Source: Peribacillus asahii
Lineage (GTDB): Bacteria; Bacillota; Bacilli; Bacillales; DSM-1321
Direction of reading: 5' to 3'
Assembly (NCBI RefSeq): GCF_004006295.1
Contig: NZ_CP026095.1
Coordinates: forward strand, 4,245,501-4,309,500
Length of the DNA stretch: 64,000 nt
The notes under the pieces were generated by a model. It was not told the DNA's origin, did no database searches, and worked only from the letters and a program-made list of their open reading frames with translations. Position numbers and translations under genes: made by a program. Positions 18,479 to 27,014 of this stretch are shown here, piece by piece. Every line of letters begins with the position of its first letter. The stretch's first letter is position 1.

Positions 18479-18496
18479 CATACATAAATTATTGAC

Positions 18497-19519
18497 CTAT
18501 TTTAATTCAGCTAAAACTTCTTCAATTTTTGCAAGCTCTGATTGTAAGCCGCCGCCGCTTAAGTACCAAAGTGGACCATCTAAGTAAACGATTCTATTGT
18601 TTTTGTAAGCTTCTGTTTTCTTGATGATTTCATTTTCCATATCAGCTTTGATGTTAGACTTTTCACCTGTAGCTGCTGTACGGTCGATTACGAATAACAC
18701 TTGCGGATCAAATTCTAAAATTGCTTCGAAGCCGAAGTTAGAACCGTGAGAAGAAGCCTCGATATTATCTGTCACTGGTTTAAAGCCATATATGTCATAC
18801 ATATAACCGAAACGAGAGTTTTCTGCGAAGCCAGATAATTTACCTTGATCATACATAGTAACTAATGATGTTTCATAGTTACCAGCTAAAGCTTTAATTT
18901 CTTCTAAAGCTGAATCGTATTTAGCAAGATATTCTTTAGCTTCCGCTTCCTTACCGAACATTTTAGCTGCAGTATCTACAGAAGCTAAAAATGTGTTCCA
19001 ATAGTCATCTTGAGAAGTACCAACGAATACTACAGGAGCGATTTCCTTTAATTCTTCATAATATGGAGCTTGACGACCAGAAATAAAAATTACATCCGGA
19101 TCAATTTCAGCGATATCTTCAAGTAATGGCTCCTTTAAAGTACCGATACTTGTATACTTATCAGCAGAGTAGTCTTCAAGGTGAGATGGTAAAGTTGAGT
19201 CTTTAGGAAGACCTACAACTCCTTCAACACCAAGTGCATCTAATGTGTCTAAGAATCCATAATCAAACACTGCGATTTTTTTCGGCATAGTTTCAAATGT
19301 TACATCTTCAAAGTCGATTGTACCTGCTTCCTCAGTTTCGGCTGAAGCAGTTGTTGGAGATACAGTCATTGGATAAACCGCACCTTGTCCCTCTGTAGCC
19401 TGATCTTTAGCTGTTGTAGTTTCCTTTGGTTCTTCTGTTTTAGTTTCTTCATTAGAACCACAAGCAGTAAGCATTAAAGACATCGCTAACATTGTACTAG
19501 CTAATTTCCATTTTTTCAT
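18497..19519 (-). CDS. yclQ: iron-siderophore ABC transporter substrate-binding lipoprotein (YclQ/FatB-like)
   Basis: Receptor of an iron(III)-siderophore importer (petrobactin/catecholate class by similarity to YclQ/FatB). Lipobox LMLTAC with Cys20, then an acidic linker, then the two-lobed binding-protein fold: DTLDALGVEGVVGLPKDS, EIDPDVIFISGRQAPYYEEL and a C-terminal YLDGPLWYLSGGGLQS, all typical of FatB/CeuE-type receptors. Length of 340 residues is usual after accounting for the linker. It would normally be cotranscribed with the permease and ATPase genes, but here a small mobile element lies between, and the gene has its own perfect Fur box upstream. Confidence 0.9.
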   Translation of the reverse strand: MKKWKLASTMLAMSLMLTACGSNEETKTEEPKETTTAKDQATEGQGAVYPMTVSPTTASAETEEAGTIDFEDVTFETMPKKIAVFDYGFLDTLDALGVEGVVGLPKDSTLPSHLEDYSADKYTSIGTLKEPLLEDIAEIDPDVIFISGRQAPYYEELKEIAPVVFVGTSQDDYWNTFLASVDTAAKMFGKEAEAKEYLAKYDSALEEIKALAGNYETSLVTMYDQGKLSGFAENSRFGYMYDIYGFKPVTDNIEASSHGSNFGFEAILEFDPQVLFVIDRTAATGEKSNIKADMENEIIKKTEAYKNNRIVYLDGPLWYLSGGGLQSELAKIEEVLAELK

Positions 19520-19564
19520 GTGTATTACTCCCCTTTTATGTAGTTTATATTTCTTTATTATTAA

Positions 19565-19579
19565 TGATAATTATTATCA
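19565..19579. promoter_or_regulatory. Fur box upstream of the siderophore-binding protein gene
   Basis: TGATAATTATTATCA is a perfect 7-1-7 Bacillus Fur box. It lies 46 bases upstream of the start codon at 19519, a good position for iron-dependent repression. Confidence 0.9.
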
Positions 19580-19799
19580 TCGATAATCGTTTTCATTACA
19601 GAATTATTAATTGTTATCGTCAATACTCTTTCTGAATAATTATTTTAAATTTTTCAGAACGAATAATATATCAATAATCCATAGTTTAAAGCTACAGTTG
19701 TGTCACTTTTAAAAAAACACCTAGAGAAAATAAAAGTTACGCTTGTACATCTCCTCTAGGCTGCTCTTTACGACCATTCGGTTACCTTACAGATTTCTG

Positions 19800-20232
19800 C
19801 GAAAAGAAAGCCCATTAAGGTGCGCTCGCATCCCCTTTAGAGATGGGATGAATGTTCGCTCAAATGCGATGTGTAGATAAAATATCGAAAATACGTTCTG
19901 TACACCACGTATTTGGAATGGTATAATTTAGTAGATAGGATGTTCTTTGAAAACTGAACATAAGTAGTTGTGACAGGAAAAACGTCTGTCACGTAAAATG
20001 TTCAACGTTCTGCCGACCAACACTCTTCATAGAAAGAGTGCGGTATCGTAATCCTAGACAAGTATCGCCGGTTGAACGGCGTAGTTGGCACCGATCTTGC
20101 CCTCTTGAAAGACTGTTTTTCTCTCAAATGTTGCTCACCCAAGTCTCGCCTCTGCCTCTTCTTATGGAAGGTGGTAAGTGGGATATTTGTGAGAAAGAAC
20201 CCCAGCGGCTTTAGCCATGGGAGTGATCAGGT
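19800..20232 (+). mobile_element. short non-autonomous IS200/IS605-like element with a structured, omega-RNA-like interior
   Basis: About 430 bases without any transposase or tnpB frame. Left part holds a hairpin CATCCC-CT-TTAG-AG-AT-GGGATG (19829-19850); the right end holds CCCA-GC-GGC-TTTA-GCC-A-TGGG (20201-20221) followed by GAGTGATCA. Paired subterminal hairpins with TTTA(G) loops resemble IS605-family ends. Between them are several good stems: GTGACAG/CTGTCAC (19970-19992), CACTCTT/AAGAGTG (20021-20040), CGCCG/CGGCG (20066-20081), and GAACAT (19956) that can pair with ATGTTC either before it (19940) or after it (19998). This looks like a structured RNA of the kind made by tnpB/iscB elements. 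Family and exact ends are inferred. Confidence 0.55.
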
Positions 20233-20994
20233 ATGTGAATTGAAGTATACACAAATACGACATCCATTTTGCTCTTGAATCGGGATATCCATATCGTAAA
20301 TTTCACGTAGTGCATCCGAATTAATAATCTCATGCGTCGGCCCGTTTTTCACAAGCTTACCGTTTTTCAACGCGACAATACGATCTGAGTAAACAGACGC
20401 GAAGTTAATATCGTGTAATACAATGACAACTGTTTTACCAAGCTCATCTACAAGCTTACGTAAAATCTTCATGATTTGAACAGAATGCTTCATATCTAAG
20501 TTATTTAAAGGCTCATCAAGTAATACATAGTCCGTATCTTGCGCAATAACCATCGCAATAAACGCACGTTGTCTTTGACCGCCTGATAATTCATCTAAAA
20601 ACTTATCTTGCATCTCTGTTAAGTTCATATATTCAATCGCTTGATCAACAAATTTTTCATCTTCTGCTGTAAGACGTCCATTCGAATACGGATAGCGGCC
20701 AAATGCAACCAGCTCACGTACCGTTAATCGGACATTAATGTAGTTTGCTTGCTTCAAAATCGAAACGCGCTTCGCAAAATCAGAGGACTTCCATTTTTTA
20801 ATATTATTTTTATCAAGTAATACTTCCCCAGTATCTGCATCTAATAACCGGCTCACCATAGAAAGAAGTGTAGATTTACCGGCACCGTTCGGTCCGATAA
20901 ACGATGTAATCGTCCCCGGCTCGATGGTTACAGATACGTCTTCTACAACAGGCTTTTTACCAAATCGCTTCGTTAGTCCCTTGAGTTCAATCAT
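20227..20994 (-). CDS. yclP: iron-siderophore ABC transporter ATP-binding protein (YclP/FecE-like)
   Basis: ABC ATPase of 255 residues that energises siderophore import. Walker A GPNGAGKST, signature LSGGQRQRAFIAMVIAQ, Walker B DYVLLDEPLNNLD and switch His in VIVLHDINFAS are intact. The order permease-permease-ATPase-receptor matches B. subtilis yclNOPQ. Its start overlaps the upstream permease stop by four bases (ATGA). The last residues (about NSHT) and the TGA stop lie at the right edge of the IS605-like element, so the natural C-terminus may have been changed by the insertion; the catalytic parts are unaffected. Confidence 0.9.
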   Translation of the reverse strand: MIELKGLTKRFGKKPVVEDVSVTIEPGTITSFIGPNGAGKSTLLSMVSRLLDADTGEVLLDKNNIKKWKSSDFAKRVSILKQANYINVRLTVRELVAFGRYPYSNGRLTAEDEKFVDQAIEYMNLTEMQDKFLDELSGGQRQRAFIAMVIAQDTDYVLLDEPLNNLDMKHSVQIMKILRKLVDELGKTVVIVLHDINFASVYSDRIVALKNGKLVKNGPTHEIINSDALREIYDMDIPIQEQNGCRICVYFNSHT

Positions 20995-21947
20995 CCTGCT
21001 GACCTACTTTCCTTTAATAATAAATAAATGAAGTAAATACCACCGATAAAGTTAATAATCACACTTAACGTCGTACGTAATTCAAAAATATGTTCAATGA
21101 GGAACTGACCACCAACTAATGCAATAATACTAATTAAACTTGCACCTAAAATTAAAACAGAATGCCTATATGTAGCTAAATATTGATAGGAAAGATTCGC
21201 TACGATTAAGCCAAAGAACGTAATCGGACCAACTAGTGCTGTTGATGTCGCAATTAAAACCGAAGATAAAATTAAAATATTCATTACCATACGGTCATAG
21301 TTAATACCAAGGTTAATCGCATTTTCACGACCAAGTGACATAACATCCAGCTTCCCCATAATGCGATAACCGTAAATAAACGCAATGAATAAAATACCGA
21401 TTGCAATATATAATAAGTCAGCCTTTACGTTTGTAAAGCTCGCAAATAGACGATTTTGCAGACTTAAATATTCCACTGGATCAATCAGTACTTGTAAAAA
21501 TGTCACAAGACTTCCTAAAAGCGTTCCTAAAATCATCCCAATTAAAAGAAGTAAATAAATAGGATGCTTATCGGCCCGGAATAAGAAACGATATAAAATG
21601 AGTGCAAATAATACCATTGCGATAATCGCTGCACCGAAATTTAAATATTTATTTAATACCCAAATCGACAGTGACCCTGCAAAGAAGTAAATTAAGGTTT
21701 GTACTACTTCGTACATCGAATCAAGGCCCATAACAGAAGGTGTTAAAATGCGGTTATGGGTAATTGTCTGGAACACGACTGTCGAATACGCAATCGCAAC
21801 ACCTGTTACAATCATTGCTGTAACACGCATCATACGTTTTGGGAAGGCGTAATCAAAGCCGCCTTTTATATCATAAAATCCGTAAAGTAAAATACAAATA
21901 ATCGCTAATACCGCCAAAAAAATCAACTTCGTACTATTACTTCGCAT
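20991..21947 (-). CDS. yclO: iron-siderophore ABC transporter permease (YclO-like, FecCD family)
   Basis: FecCD-type permease, 318 residues, with eight to nine hydrophobic helices. Family stretches: QTITHNRILTPSVMGLDSMY near the N-terminus, ATSTALVGPITFFGLIVANL (the cytoplasmic coupling region contacting the ATPase) and a C-terminal FIGGIYFIYLLLKE. It overlaps yclN by eleven bases and yclP by four, so the three are translationally coupled. It pairs with YclN as a heterodimer. Confidence 0.9.
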   Translation of the reverse strand: MRSNSTKLIFLAVLAIICILLYGFYDIKGGFDYAFPKRMMRVTAMIVTGVAIAYSTVVFQTITHNRILTPSVMGLDSMYEVVQTLIYFFAGSLSIWVLNKYLNFGAAIIAMVLFALILYRFLFRADKHPIYLLLLIGMILGTLLGSLVTFLQVLIDPVEYLSLQNRLFASFTNVKADLLYIAIGILFIAFIYGYRIMGKLDVMSLGRENAINLGINYDRMVMNILILSSVLIATSTALVGPITFFGLIVANLSYQYLATYRHSVLILGASLISIIALVGGQFLIEHIFELRTTLSVIINFIGGIYFIYLLLKESRSAG

Positions 21948-22890
21948 ATGCTCTCCCCCTAAATAACATAATTAAGAAGATCACACTACCGATTACTGCC
22001 ACAGTTACGTTAACCGGAATCTCATAAGGGTGAACAATAATACGCCCAATAATATCACATACTAACAGGAAGACAACGCCTAATACTGCTGTATGTGGAA
22101 TAGTTTTGCGTAAATTATCACCTAAATAAAGAGATACAATATTAGGAACAATTAAACCTAAAAACGGAATAACGCCGACAGTTAGTACGACAGTTGTAGC
22201 AATAATGGCAACTAGGATAAGACCTATATTTAATACAAACTTATAACTTAAGCCTAAGTTTTTAGCGAAGTCTTCCCCCATACCTGCGACTGTAAATTTA
22301 TTCGCATAAAGATACGCTAAAATAACCGCTGGAATACTTATGTATAACAGTTCATAGCGTCCTGCGATAATTAATGTGAAGCTTCCCATTAACCAAGATG
22401 AAATATTTTGGAGAAGGTCTGCTTCATATGCAAAAAATGTCGTAACCGATGACAAAATGTTCCCGTACATAATCCCAATTAGTGGAACGAAAATGACATC
22501 TTTAAATTTAATACGATCCAAAATTTGCATAAAAACTAATGTTCCTACTAAAGCAAAGGCAAAGCTAAAAATAACTTGCTGCGTATAGGTTACATTGGTA
22601 AAGAACAGCATTGAAATTAAAATTCCTAGTTTTGCTGCATCTAACGTACCAGCAGTCGTTGGAGAGACAAATTTATTTCGACTTAAAGACTGCATAATTA
22701 AACCAGCAATACTCATTCCTGCTCCTGCCAATATAATCGCCATTAAACGAGGCACTCGACTTGCTAAGAAAATTTGTGTCTTATCCGAATTCCAGTCGAG
22801 CAAGTCACTCGGCTTAATATCAATCGCCCCGATAAATAGCGATACAAATGACAGGACTACAGCTGCAACTATTAACATCCATATTCTCAT
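21937..22890 (-). CDS. yclN: iron-siderophore ABC transporter permease (YclN-like, FecCD family)
   Basis: FecCD-type permease of 317 residues. Recognisable segments are ASRVPRLMAIILAGAGMSIAG, QSLSRNKFVSPTTAGTLDAAK and VLTVGVIPFLGLIVPNIV. It is the first gene of the transport operon; two Fur-box-like sites lie upstream (22930 and 23184), so transcription should be iron-repressed. The sequence and gene order are those of the B. subtilis petrobactin system yclNOPQ; the actual siderophore is inferred. Confidence 0.9.
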   Translation of the reverse strand: MRIWMLIVAAVVLSFVSLFIGAIDIKPSDLLDWNSDKTQIFLASRVPRLMAIILAGAGMSIAGLIMQSLSRNKFVSPTTAGTLDAAKLGILISMLFFTNVTYTQQVIFSFAFALVGTLVFMQILDRIKFKDVIFVPLIGIMYGNILSSVTTFFAYEADLLQNISSWLMGSFTLIIAGRYELLYISIPAVILAYLYANKFTVAGMGEDFAKNLGLSYKFVLNIGLILVAIIATTVVLTVGVIPFLGLIVPNIVSLYLGDNLRKTIPHTAVLGVVFLLVCDIIGRIIVHPYEIPVNVTVAVIGSVIFLIMLFRGRAYAK

Positions 22891-22929
22891 TTGTAATCCT
22901 CATAATGTGTTTATTCTCGGTGCGACAAT

Positions 22930-22944
22930 TGAAAATGATTATCA
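22930..22944. promoter_or_regulatory. Fur box proximal to yclN
   Basis: TGAAAATGATTATCA matches the 15-base Fur consensus TGATAATNATTATCA at all but one position, 40 bases upstream of the yclN start. Confidence 0.8.
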
Positions 22945-23183
22945 CTCCAAGTAAGAATTCAACTATATATTAAAGAAAATTCTAAAATCAACCCCAAAAT
23001 GCAATCGCTACTAAAATAAAGATAGATAAGTAAATGAATATTTTTATATTTAACTTAGAATGAGCAAAAAACATTTTAAAGTTAACTACCTAAGCATTCC
23101 TCCTATTTTTTAAAAACCTGGTTGAAACAAGTAGTAACTTCCATTAGAATTTTCATTAATCCTAAATAATGTAATAAAGCGAA

Positions 23184-23198
23184 TGATATTCATTATCA
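23184..23198. promoter_or_regulatory. distal Fur box upstream of yclN
   Basis: TGATATTCATTATCA matches the Fur consensus with one mismatch. It lies 294 bases from yclN and 184 bases from the divergent DUF1450 gene, so it could serve either promoter. Confidence 0.7.
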
Positions 23199-23381
23199 TT
23201 AAAACTTTTACAATAAATATTTTAACATCTAATTTTATACTGTCAACTGATTTGTTTATACACATTTGTTTATTTTGTCGAATTATGTACGTGACAAGCC
23301 ATTTTTATACATTGCTATGTATTATAAAAACAGCGCTTCATCTCATAAAAGCATGTTTCTAAATTTTAAACAAAGGGCGCG

Positions 23382-23660
23382 ATGAATATGAAAATATTTT
23401 TCTCGAAATTTTTCCCCTCTAAAAAAAAGATACAAATAGAATTTTGTCAAAATAATCTCGATCGTCATTTAAATGAAAAAACAACACTTGCTTTTAGCCA
23501 ATTGCTGCAACAATCTCATATTCACTACAAAGAATACGAATGCTTAAGCAACTGTTCAACTTGCCGCAAATCCGCCTATGCCATTGTAAATGGTCAAGTA
23601 ATCGAAGCCAATCATATAGACGAGCTTTTGTTACTTCTTAAAGAACAAGTATCAAAGTAG
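23382..23660 (+). CDS. DUF1450 (YuzB-like) small protein
   Basis: A 92-residue protein. After a basic, Phe-rich N-terminal extension (about 18 residues) it has the DUF1450 pattern: IEFCQNNLDRH, then ECLSNCSTCRKSAYAIVNGQ and IEANHIDELLLLLKE. The Cys-X3-Cys-X2-Cys arrangement is the thioredoxin-like/metal-binding-like cluster of YuzB proteins. ATG at 23382 is weakly supported by AAGGGCGCG upstream; a second ATG two codons on is possible. Function unknown; iron-sulphur or redox roles have been suggested for related CxxC proteins, which is inference. It precedes the cyclase gene by about 70 bases on the same strand. Confidence 0.8.
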   Translation: MNMKIFFSKFFPSKKKIQIEFCQNNLDRHLNEKTTLAFSQLLQQSHIHYKEYECLSNCSTCRKSAYAIVNGQVIEANHIDELLLLLKEQVSK

Positions 23661-23729
23661 AACTGCACCCCAAATCATTTGATACATATACATGTTGTAG
23701 CAAACATAGAAAAAAGGGGGCTGCTTAAA

Positions 23730-25610
23730 TTGATTCAACCTGTTCAACCTGAAATCGACCGCCTCATTCAGCGTTTTAAAACGGATCAAACGGCTAATGG
23801 AGCGTGGGAGTATCCATTCGAAATGGGTATCACGCCAGATGCGTATATGATCATTTTATTGACCATTCTTGATATGAAGGATGAGACACTGATTGCCTCA
23901 TTAGTGGAAAGAATCGCAAGTAAACAAGAAGACAATGGGGCATGGAAGCTTTTTCATGATGAGAAGGAGGGTAACCTTTCGCTTACGATTGAGGCCTATT
24001 ATGCTCTGCTTTATAGCGGACATTATGAGAAGAACGATCCACCTATGCGCAAAGCTCGCCAATTTATCCTCTCGAAAGGTGGGATAAAGAAGGCCAAACT
24101 GTTTACTAAATTTATGCTGACTATTACCGGACAAATCAAATGGCCTCTCGTATTCCCTATCCCACTTGAATTCATCTTATTGCCGCCGAATGGTCTCATT
24201 AGCATGTATGATTTTTCCGTCTATAGTCGAGTGCATTTCATTCCCCTCTTGCTTCTTGGTCATAAAAAGTTTCGGATTAGACGAAGCAGTAGTCCGAATT
24301 TGAAGGATTTATATATAAAGAAGGAAGAACGAGAAGAAGAGCAGCTGTGGGAAGAATTTCGTACGGGTGAATATCGTTCTTTATTTTCCAAAGTTCAGGA
24401 AGGTGTCTCCTCGTTAATCGGCTTACCTCATTCTTTACATTCCTTAGCTAAAGCATCCATCAAACGCTATATGACAGACCGTATTGAAAGTGATGGTACA
24501 TTTTATAACTACTTCAGCGCAACTTTTTTTATGATTTTCGCCTTTCTTGCTCTCGGTTATTCTAAAGACGCCCCCATCATTACAAAAGCCGTCGACGGAT
24601 TGAAAGCAATGGTCACTTCCATCGATGGCCATCCACATATTCAATTTACGACAGCCTCTGTTTGGAATACCGCTTTAATCAGTTACGCTCTGCAAGAATC
24701 CGGTGTCTCTATTCAAGATCCCACTATTCAAAAAGCAAACTCTTATTTACTATCCCAACAGCAGGACAAATATGGAGACTGGGTTATTCACAATCCACAG
24801 GCTGTTCCTGGCGGCTGGGGATTTTCCCATGGTAGTACACTAAATCCAGATGTGGATGACACAACCGCTTCATTGCGAGCACTCGCTCATCAACAAAACG
24901 CTCAAAATAGCTGGCAGCGCGGACTTCGCTTTACTTTATCGATGCAAAATAACGATGGTGGATTTCCCGCTTTTGAAAGAAATGTAGATAAATCGTGGAT
25001 TACTTATTTACCAATAGAAAATGCTGACTTCATTCTATCCGATCCATCCACAGCTGATTTAACAGGACGGACATTAGAATTCCTTGGCAATTTTGTAAAC
25101 ATCAAAAACCCTAACAACGTCAGCAAGCAAGCCAGTAAATGGCTTATTCGTCACCAAGAAAGCAACGGTTCGTGGTTTGGACGCTGGGGGGTATGCTATA
25201 TTTACGGAACGTGGGCCGCCCTAACCGGATTAGCGGCAGCCGGATATTCATGCGAGCATTATGCTATCCAAAAAGCGGTCAATTGGTTAAAAAAGATTCA
25301 AAATGAAGATGGCGGCTGGGGAGAATCTTGTTATAGTGATATTCATAGAATGTATATACCACTGGGGACAAGTACAGTCACACAGACTGCCTGGGCTGTG
25401 GATGCTCTCATTGCAGTTAGTGATCAACCAACCTCTACTATTGAACGCGGCATCACTTTTCTTCTTAATAAAAAAAATGAAACACCAAATTGGGCAAAAA
25501 CATATCCTGTAGGCCAAGGGTTAGCCGGTTATATTTATTGGCATTATCACAGTTATGAATATTTATTTTCATTGCTTGCATTGAGTCATTATCGAAATAA
25601 ATATAGTTAA
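23730..25610 (+). CDS. sqhC: squalene-hopene cyclase family protein (sporulenol synthase type)
   Basis: Triterpene cyclase of about 626 residues, matching B. subtilis SqhC (632), which cyclises tetraprenyl-beta-curcumene to sporulenol in spores. The catalytic acid motif DVDD is at about residues 374-377 (NPDVDDTTASLRAL). QW repeats are numerous: QQQDKYGDW, QNNDGGFPAFE, QESNGSWFGRWG and QNEDGGWGES. I set the start at TTG 23730, eight to nine bases after AAAAAAGGGGG; an ATG-led frame from 23679 would add 17 residues without Shine-Dalgarno. Whether squalene or a C35 terpene is the substrate cannot be read from the sequence. Confidence 0.9.
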   Translation: MIQPVQPEIDRLIQRFKTDQTANGAWEYPFEMGITPDAYMIILLTILDMKDETLIASLVERIASKQEDNGAWKLFHDEKEGNLSLTIEAYYALLYSGHYEKNDPPMRKARQFILSKGGIKKAKLFTKFMLTITGQIKWPLVFPIPLEFILLPPNGLISMYDFSVYSRVHFIPLLLLGHKKFRIRRSSSPNLKDLYIKKEEREEEQLWEEFRTGEYRSLFSKVQEGVSSLIGLPHSLHSLAKASIKRYMTDRIESDGTFYNYFSATFFMIFAFLALGYSKDAPIITKAVDGLKAMVTSIDGHPHIQFTTASVWNTALISYALQESGVSIQDPTIQKANSYLLSQQQDKYGDWVIHNPQAVPGGWGFSHGSTLNPDVDDTTASLRALAHQQNAQNSWQRGLRFTLSMQNNDGGFPAFERNVDKSWITYLPIENADFILSDPSTADLTGRTLEFLGNFVNIKNPNNVSKQASKWLIRHQESNGSWFGRWGVCYIYGTWAALTGLAAAGYSCEHYAIQKAVNWLKKIQNEDGGWGESCYSDIHRMYIPLGTSTVTQTAWAVDALIAVSDQPTSTIERGITFLLNKKNETPNWAKTYPVGQGLAGYIYWHYHSYEYLFSLLALSHYRNKYS

Positions 25611-25652
25611 TTTTATTGTGTCTAATTCAATGAATGGACGTTCTACTTTCAA

Positions 25653-25696
25653 ACAAAAAAAGAGCTGTATCAAAGCCTCTGCTTTGAAATAGCTCC
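25653..25696 (-). terminator. terminator of the nos/methyltransferase operon
   Basis: Minus strand GAGCTATTTCAAAG...CTTTGATACAGCTC followed by seven T residues, just after the methyltransferase stop codon. Confidence 0.85.
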
Positions 25697-25702
25697 TTCT
25701 CT

Positions 25703-26305
25703 CTACTTGATTGGCTTCTGTCCTACAAACTGAATCACATGAGACAAACCATTATGAAGCTCACCTTCATTGCGAACGACTTCTCCCATAAAAAAGTGAA
25801 CGATTCGCCAGTCTACAAAAGCTTCTAAAAATTCCTCTGGTGTATATAAAAGCTCTAATTCCCGCGGTCCGCCACTTTTATATGGAATTTGATGAATCGA
25901 GTACACCTCTGTTATAAAATAACCACCCGGTTTTACCGCAGCTTTCACACCTTGTAACGTTTTTTGACGTAATTCTTTCGGAAAATGACCGAAAATGCAA
26001 ACCAACTCATCCCAGCGATTTTCTCCCCACTCGGCTACATTCAAATCAACAAGTGCTGTTTCAACCGAAACACCGCAAGATTCCGCTAACTTAGTTGTTT
26101 TCATTAAACCAGATTGAGCATAATCCCAAGCTGTTACGTTCAGACCTTGCTCCGCCAAAAAAACAGCGTTACGACCTTCGCCTTCTGCAATCGCTAAAGC
26201 ATCACCTGACAAACTAAGCTTGGGCTGCATGTTCGCTAAAAAGGCATTCGGCTCTGTTCCATATACATAATTCTCATTTTCAAAACGCGTATTCCACGGG
26301 TTCAT
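25703..26305 (-). CDS. class I SAM-dependent methyltransferase (TehB-like)
   Basis: A 200-residue class I methyltransferase. The AdoMet site is GDALAIAEGEGRNAVFLAEQGLNVTAWD (motif I, written here in part) followed by ALVDLNVAEW and FGHFPKELR. The N-terminus PWNTRFENENYVYGTEPNAFL is typical of the TehB/YdaC-like family, often annotated as tellurite or thiol methyltransferase-like. It begins 13 bases after the nosF stop and ends before a shared terminator, so it appears to be the last gene of the nosDLYF operon. Substrate unknown. Possible link: detoxification or maturation associated with copper/sulphur, which is speculation. Confidence 0.8.
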   Translation of the reverse strand: MNPWNTRFENENYVYGTEPNAFLANMQPKLSLSGDALAIAEGEGRNAVFLAEQGLNVTAWDYAQSGLMKTTKLAESCGVSVETALVDLNVAEWGENRWDELVCIFGHFPKELRQKTLQGVKAAVKPGGYFITEVYSIHQIPYKSGGPRELELLYTPEEFLEAFVDWRIVHFFMGEVVRNEGELHNGLSHVIQFVGQKPIK

Positions 26306-26318
26306 GAACGCCCCCTCC

Positions 26319-27014
26319 TTATTGACGATGAAGCTTCATTAATTGAATCGTTGTTTCTTCAACTGTTCCTTTATGAACAATCTTTTCAATCACTTCACCT
26401 TGTTTCATAAATATAATCAAGTCCCCTGTTTCAGCAGCCACATCCATCATATGTGTTGAGAAAACAATAGTAGTTCCACTTTTCTTGACCTCATTAACAA
26501 TTTCAACAAAACGATTGACCCAATATGGATCCAAACCATTTGTCGGCTCATCCATTAATAAAACAGCTGGTTCAGCTAGAATCGATTGTCCAAATATTAA
26601 CCGCTGTCTCATTCCCTTAGACAAACTTTTTACTAATTCACGACGCTTATCTGCTAATCCAATTAATTCAACCACTTGATTAATCCGTTCTTTCTTTACT
26701 TTTCTAAATGCCCCGTAAAAGTTCAAAAACTCTTCCACTGTCATCATCTCTTGAGCATAGAAATCATCGGGCATAAACCCAATTTTCTTCAAATAACTTT
26801 CTCGATCATCTTTTATATTAATGTCATCAATAATGGTTGTACCTGTAGTCGGTGTGCTAATCGCCGCAATCATTTGGAGCAACGTGCTCTTACCTGCTCC
26901 ATTCCCGCCACATAAAGCGACACAGCTACCTGCTTCTGCTTCAAAAGAGCACGGGTGCAGAGCTGTTTTTTCCTTATATACTTTAGAAACGCTATCCACT
27001 TTCAATCTTGTCAT
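26319..27014 (-). CDS. nosF: ABC transporter ATP-binding protein NosF-like
   Basis: ABC ATPase of 231 residues. Walker A GGNGAGKST, signature LSKGMRQRLIFGQSI, Walker B AVLLMDEPTNGLD, switch His in VFSTHMMDV. In nitrous-oxide-reductase gene clusters NosF pairs with NosY and works with NosD in delivering sulphur for the Cu-Z centre. The start at 27014 follows GGAGG by eight bases and overlaps the nosY stop (ATGA); the longer frame has no supporting signal. Name rests on context with nosD, nosL and nosY as much as on sequence. Confidence 0.85.
   Translation of the reverse strand: MTRLKVDSVSKVYKEKTALHPCSFEAEAGSCVALCGGNGAGKSTLLQMIAAISTPTTGTTIIDDINIKDDRESYLKKIGFMPDDFYAQEMMTVEEFLNFYGAFRKVKKERINQVVELIGLADKRRELVKSLSKGMRQRLIFGQSILAEPAVLLMDEPTNGLDPYWVNRFVEIVNEVKKSGTTIVFSTHMMDVAAETGDLIIFMKQGEVIEKIVHKGTVEETTIQLMKLHRQ

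Larger units (their letters stand above)
22891..23381. other. 491-base regulatory gap between divergent yclN and the DUF1450 gene
   Basis: Besides the two Fur-like boxes listed separately, the gap is AT-rich and shows no open frame with a ribosome binding site and no structured RNA that I recognise. Confidence 0.55.

Noticed and set aside
19940..19963. TGTTCTTTGAAAACTGAACA resembling rRNA operon spacer sequence
   Set aside because: No rRNA or tRNA sequence nearby; it fits better as a hairpin inside the IS605-like element.
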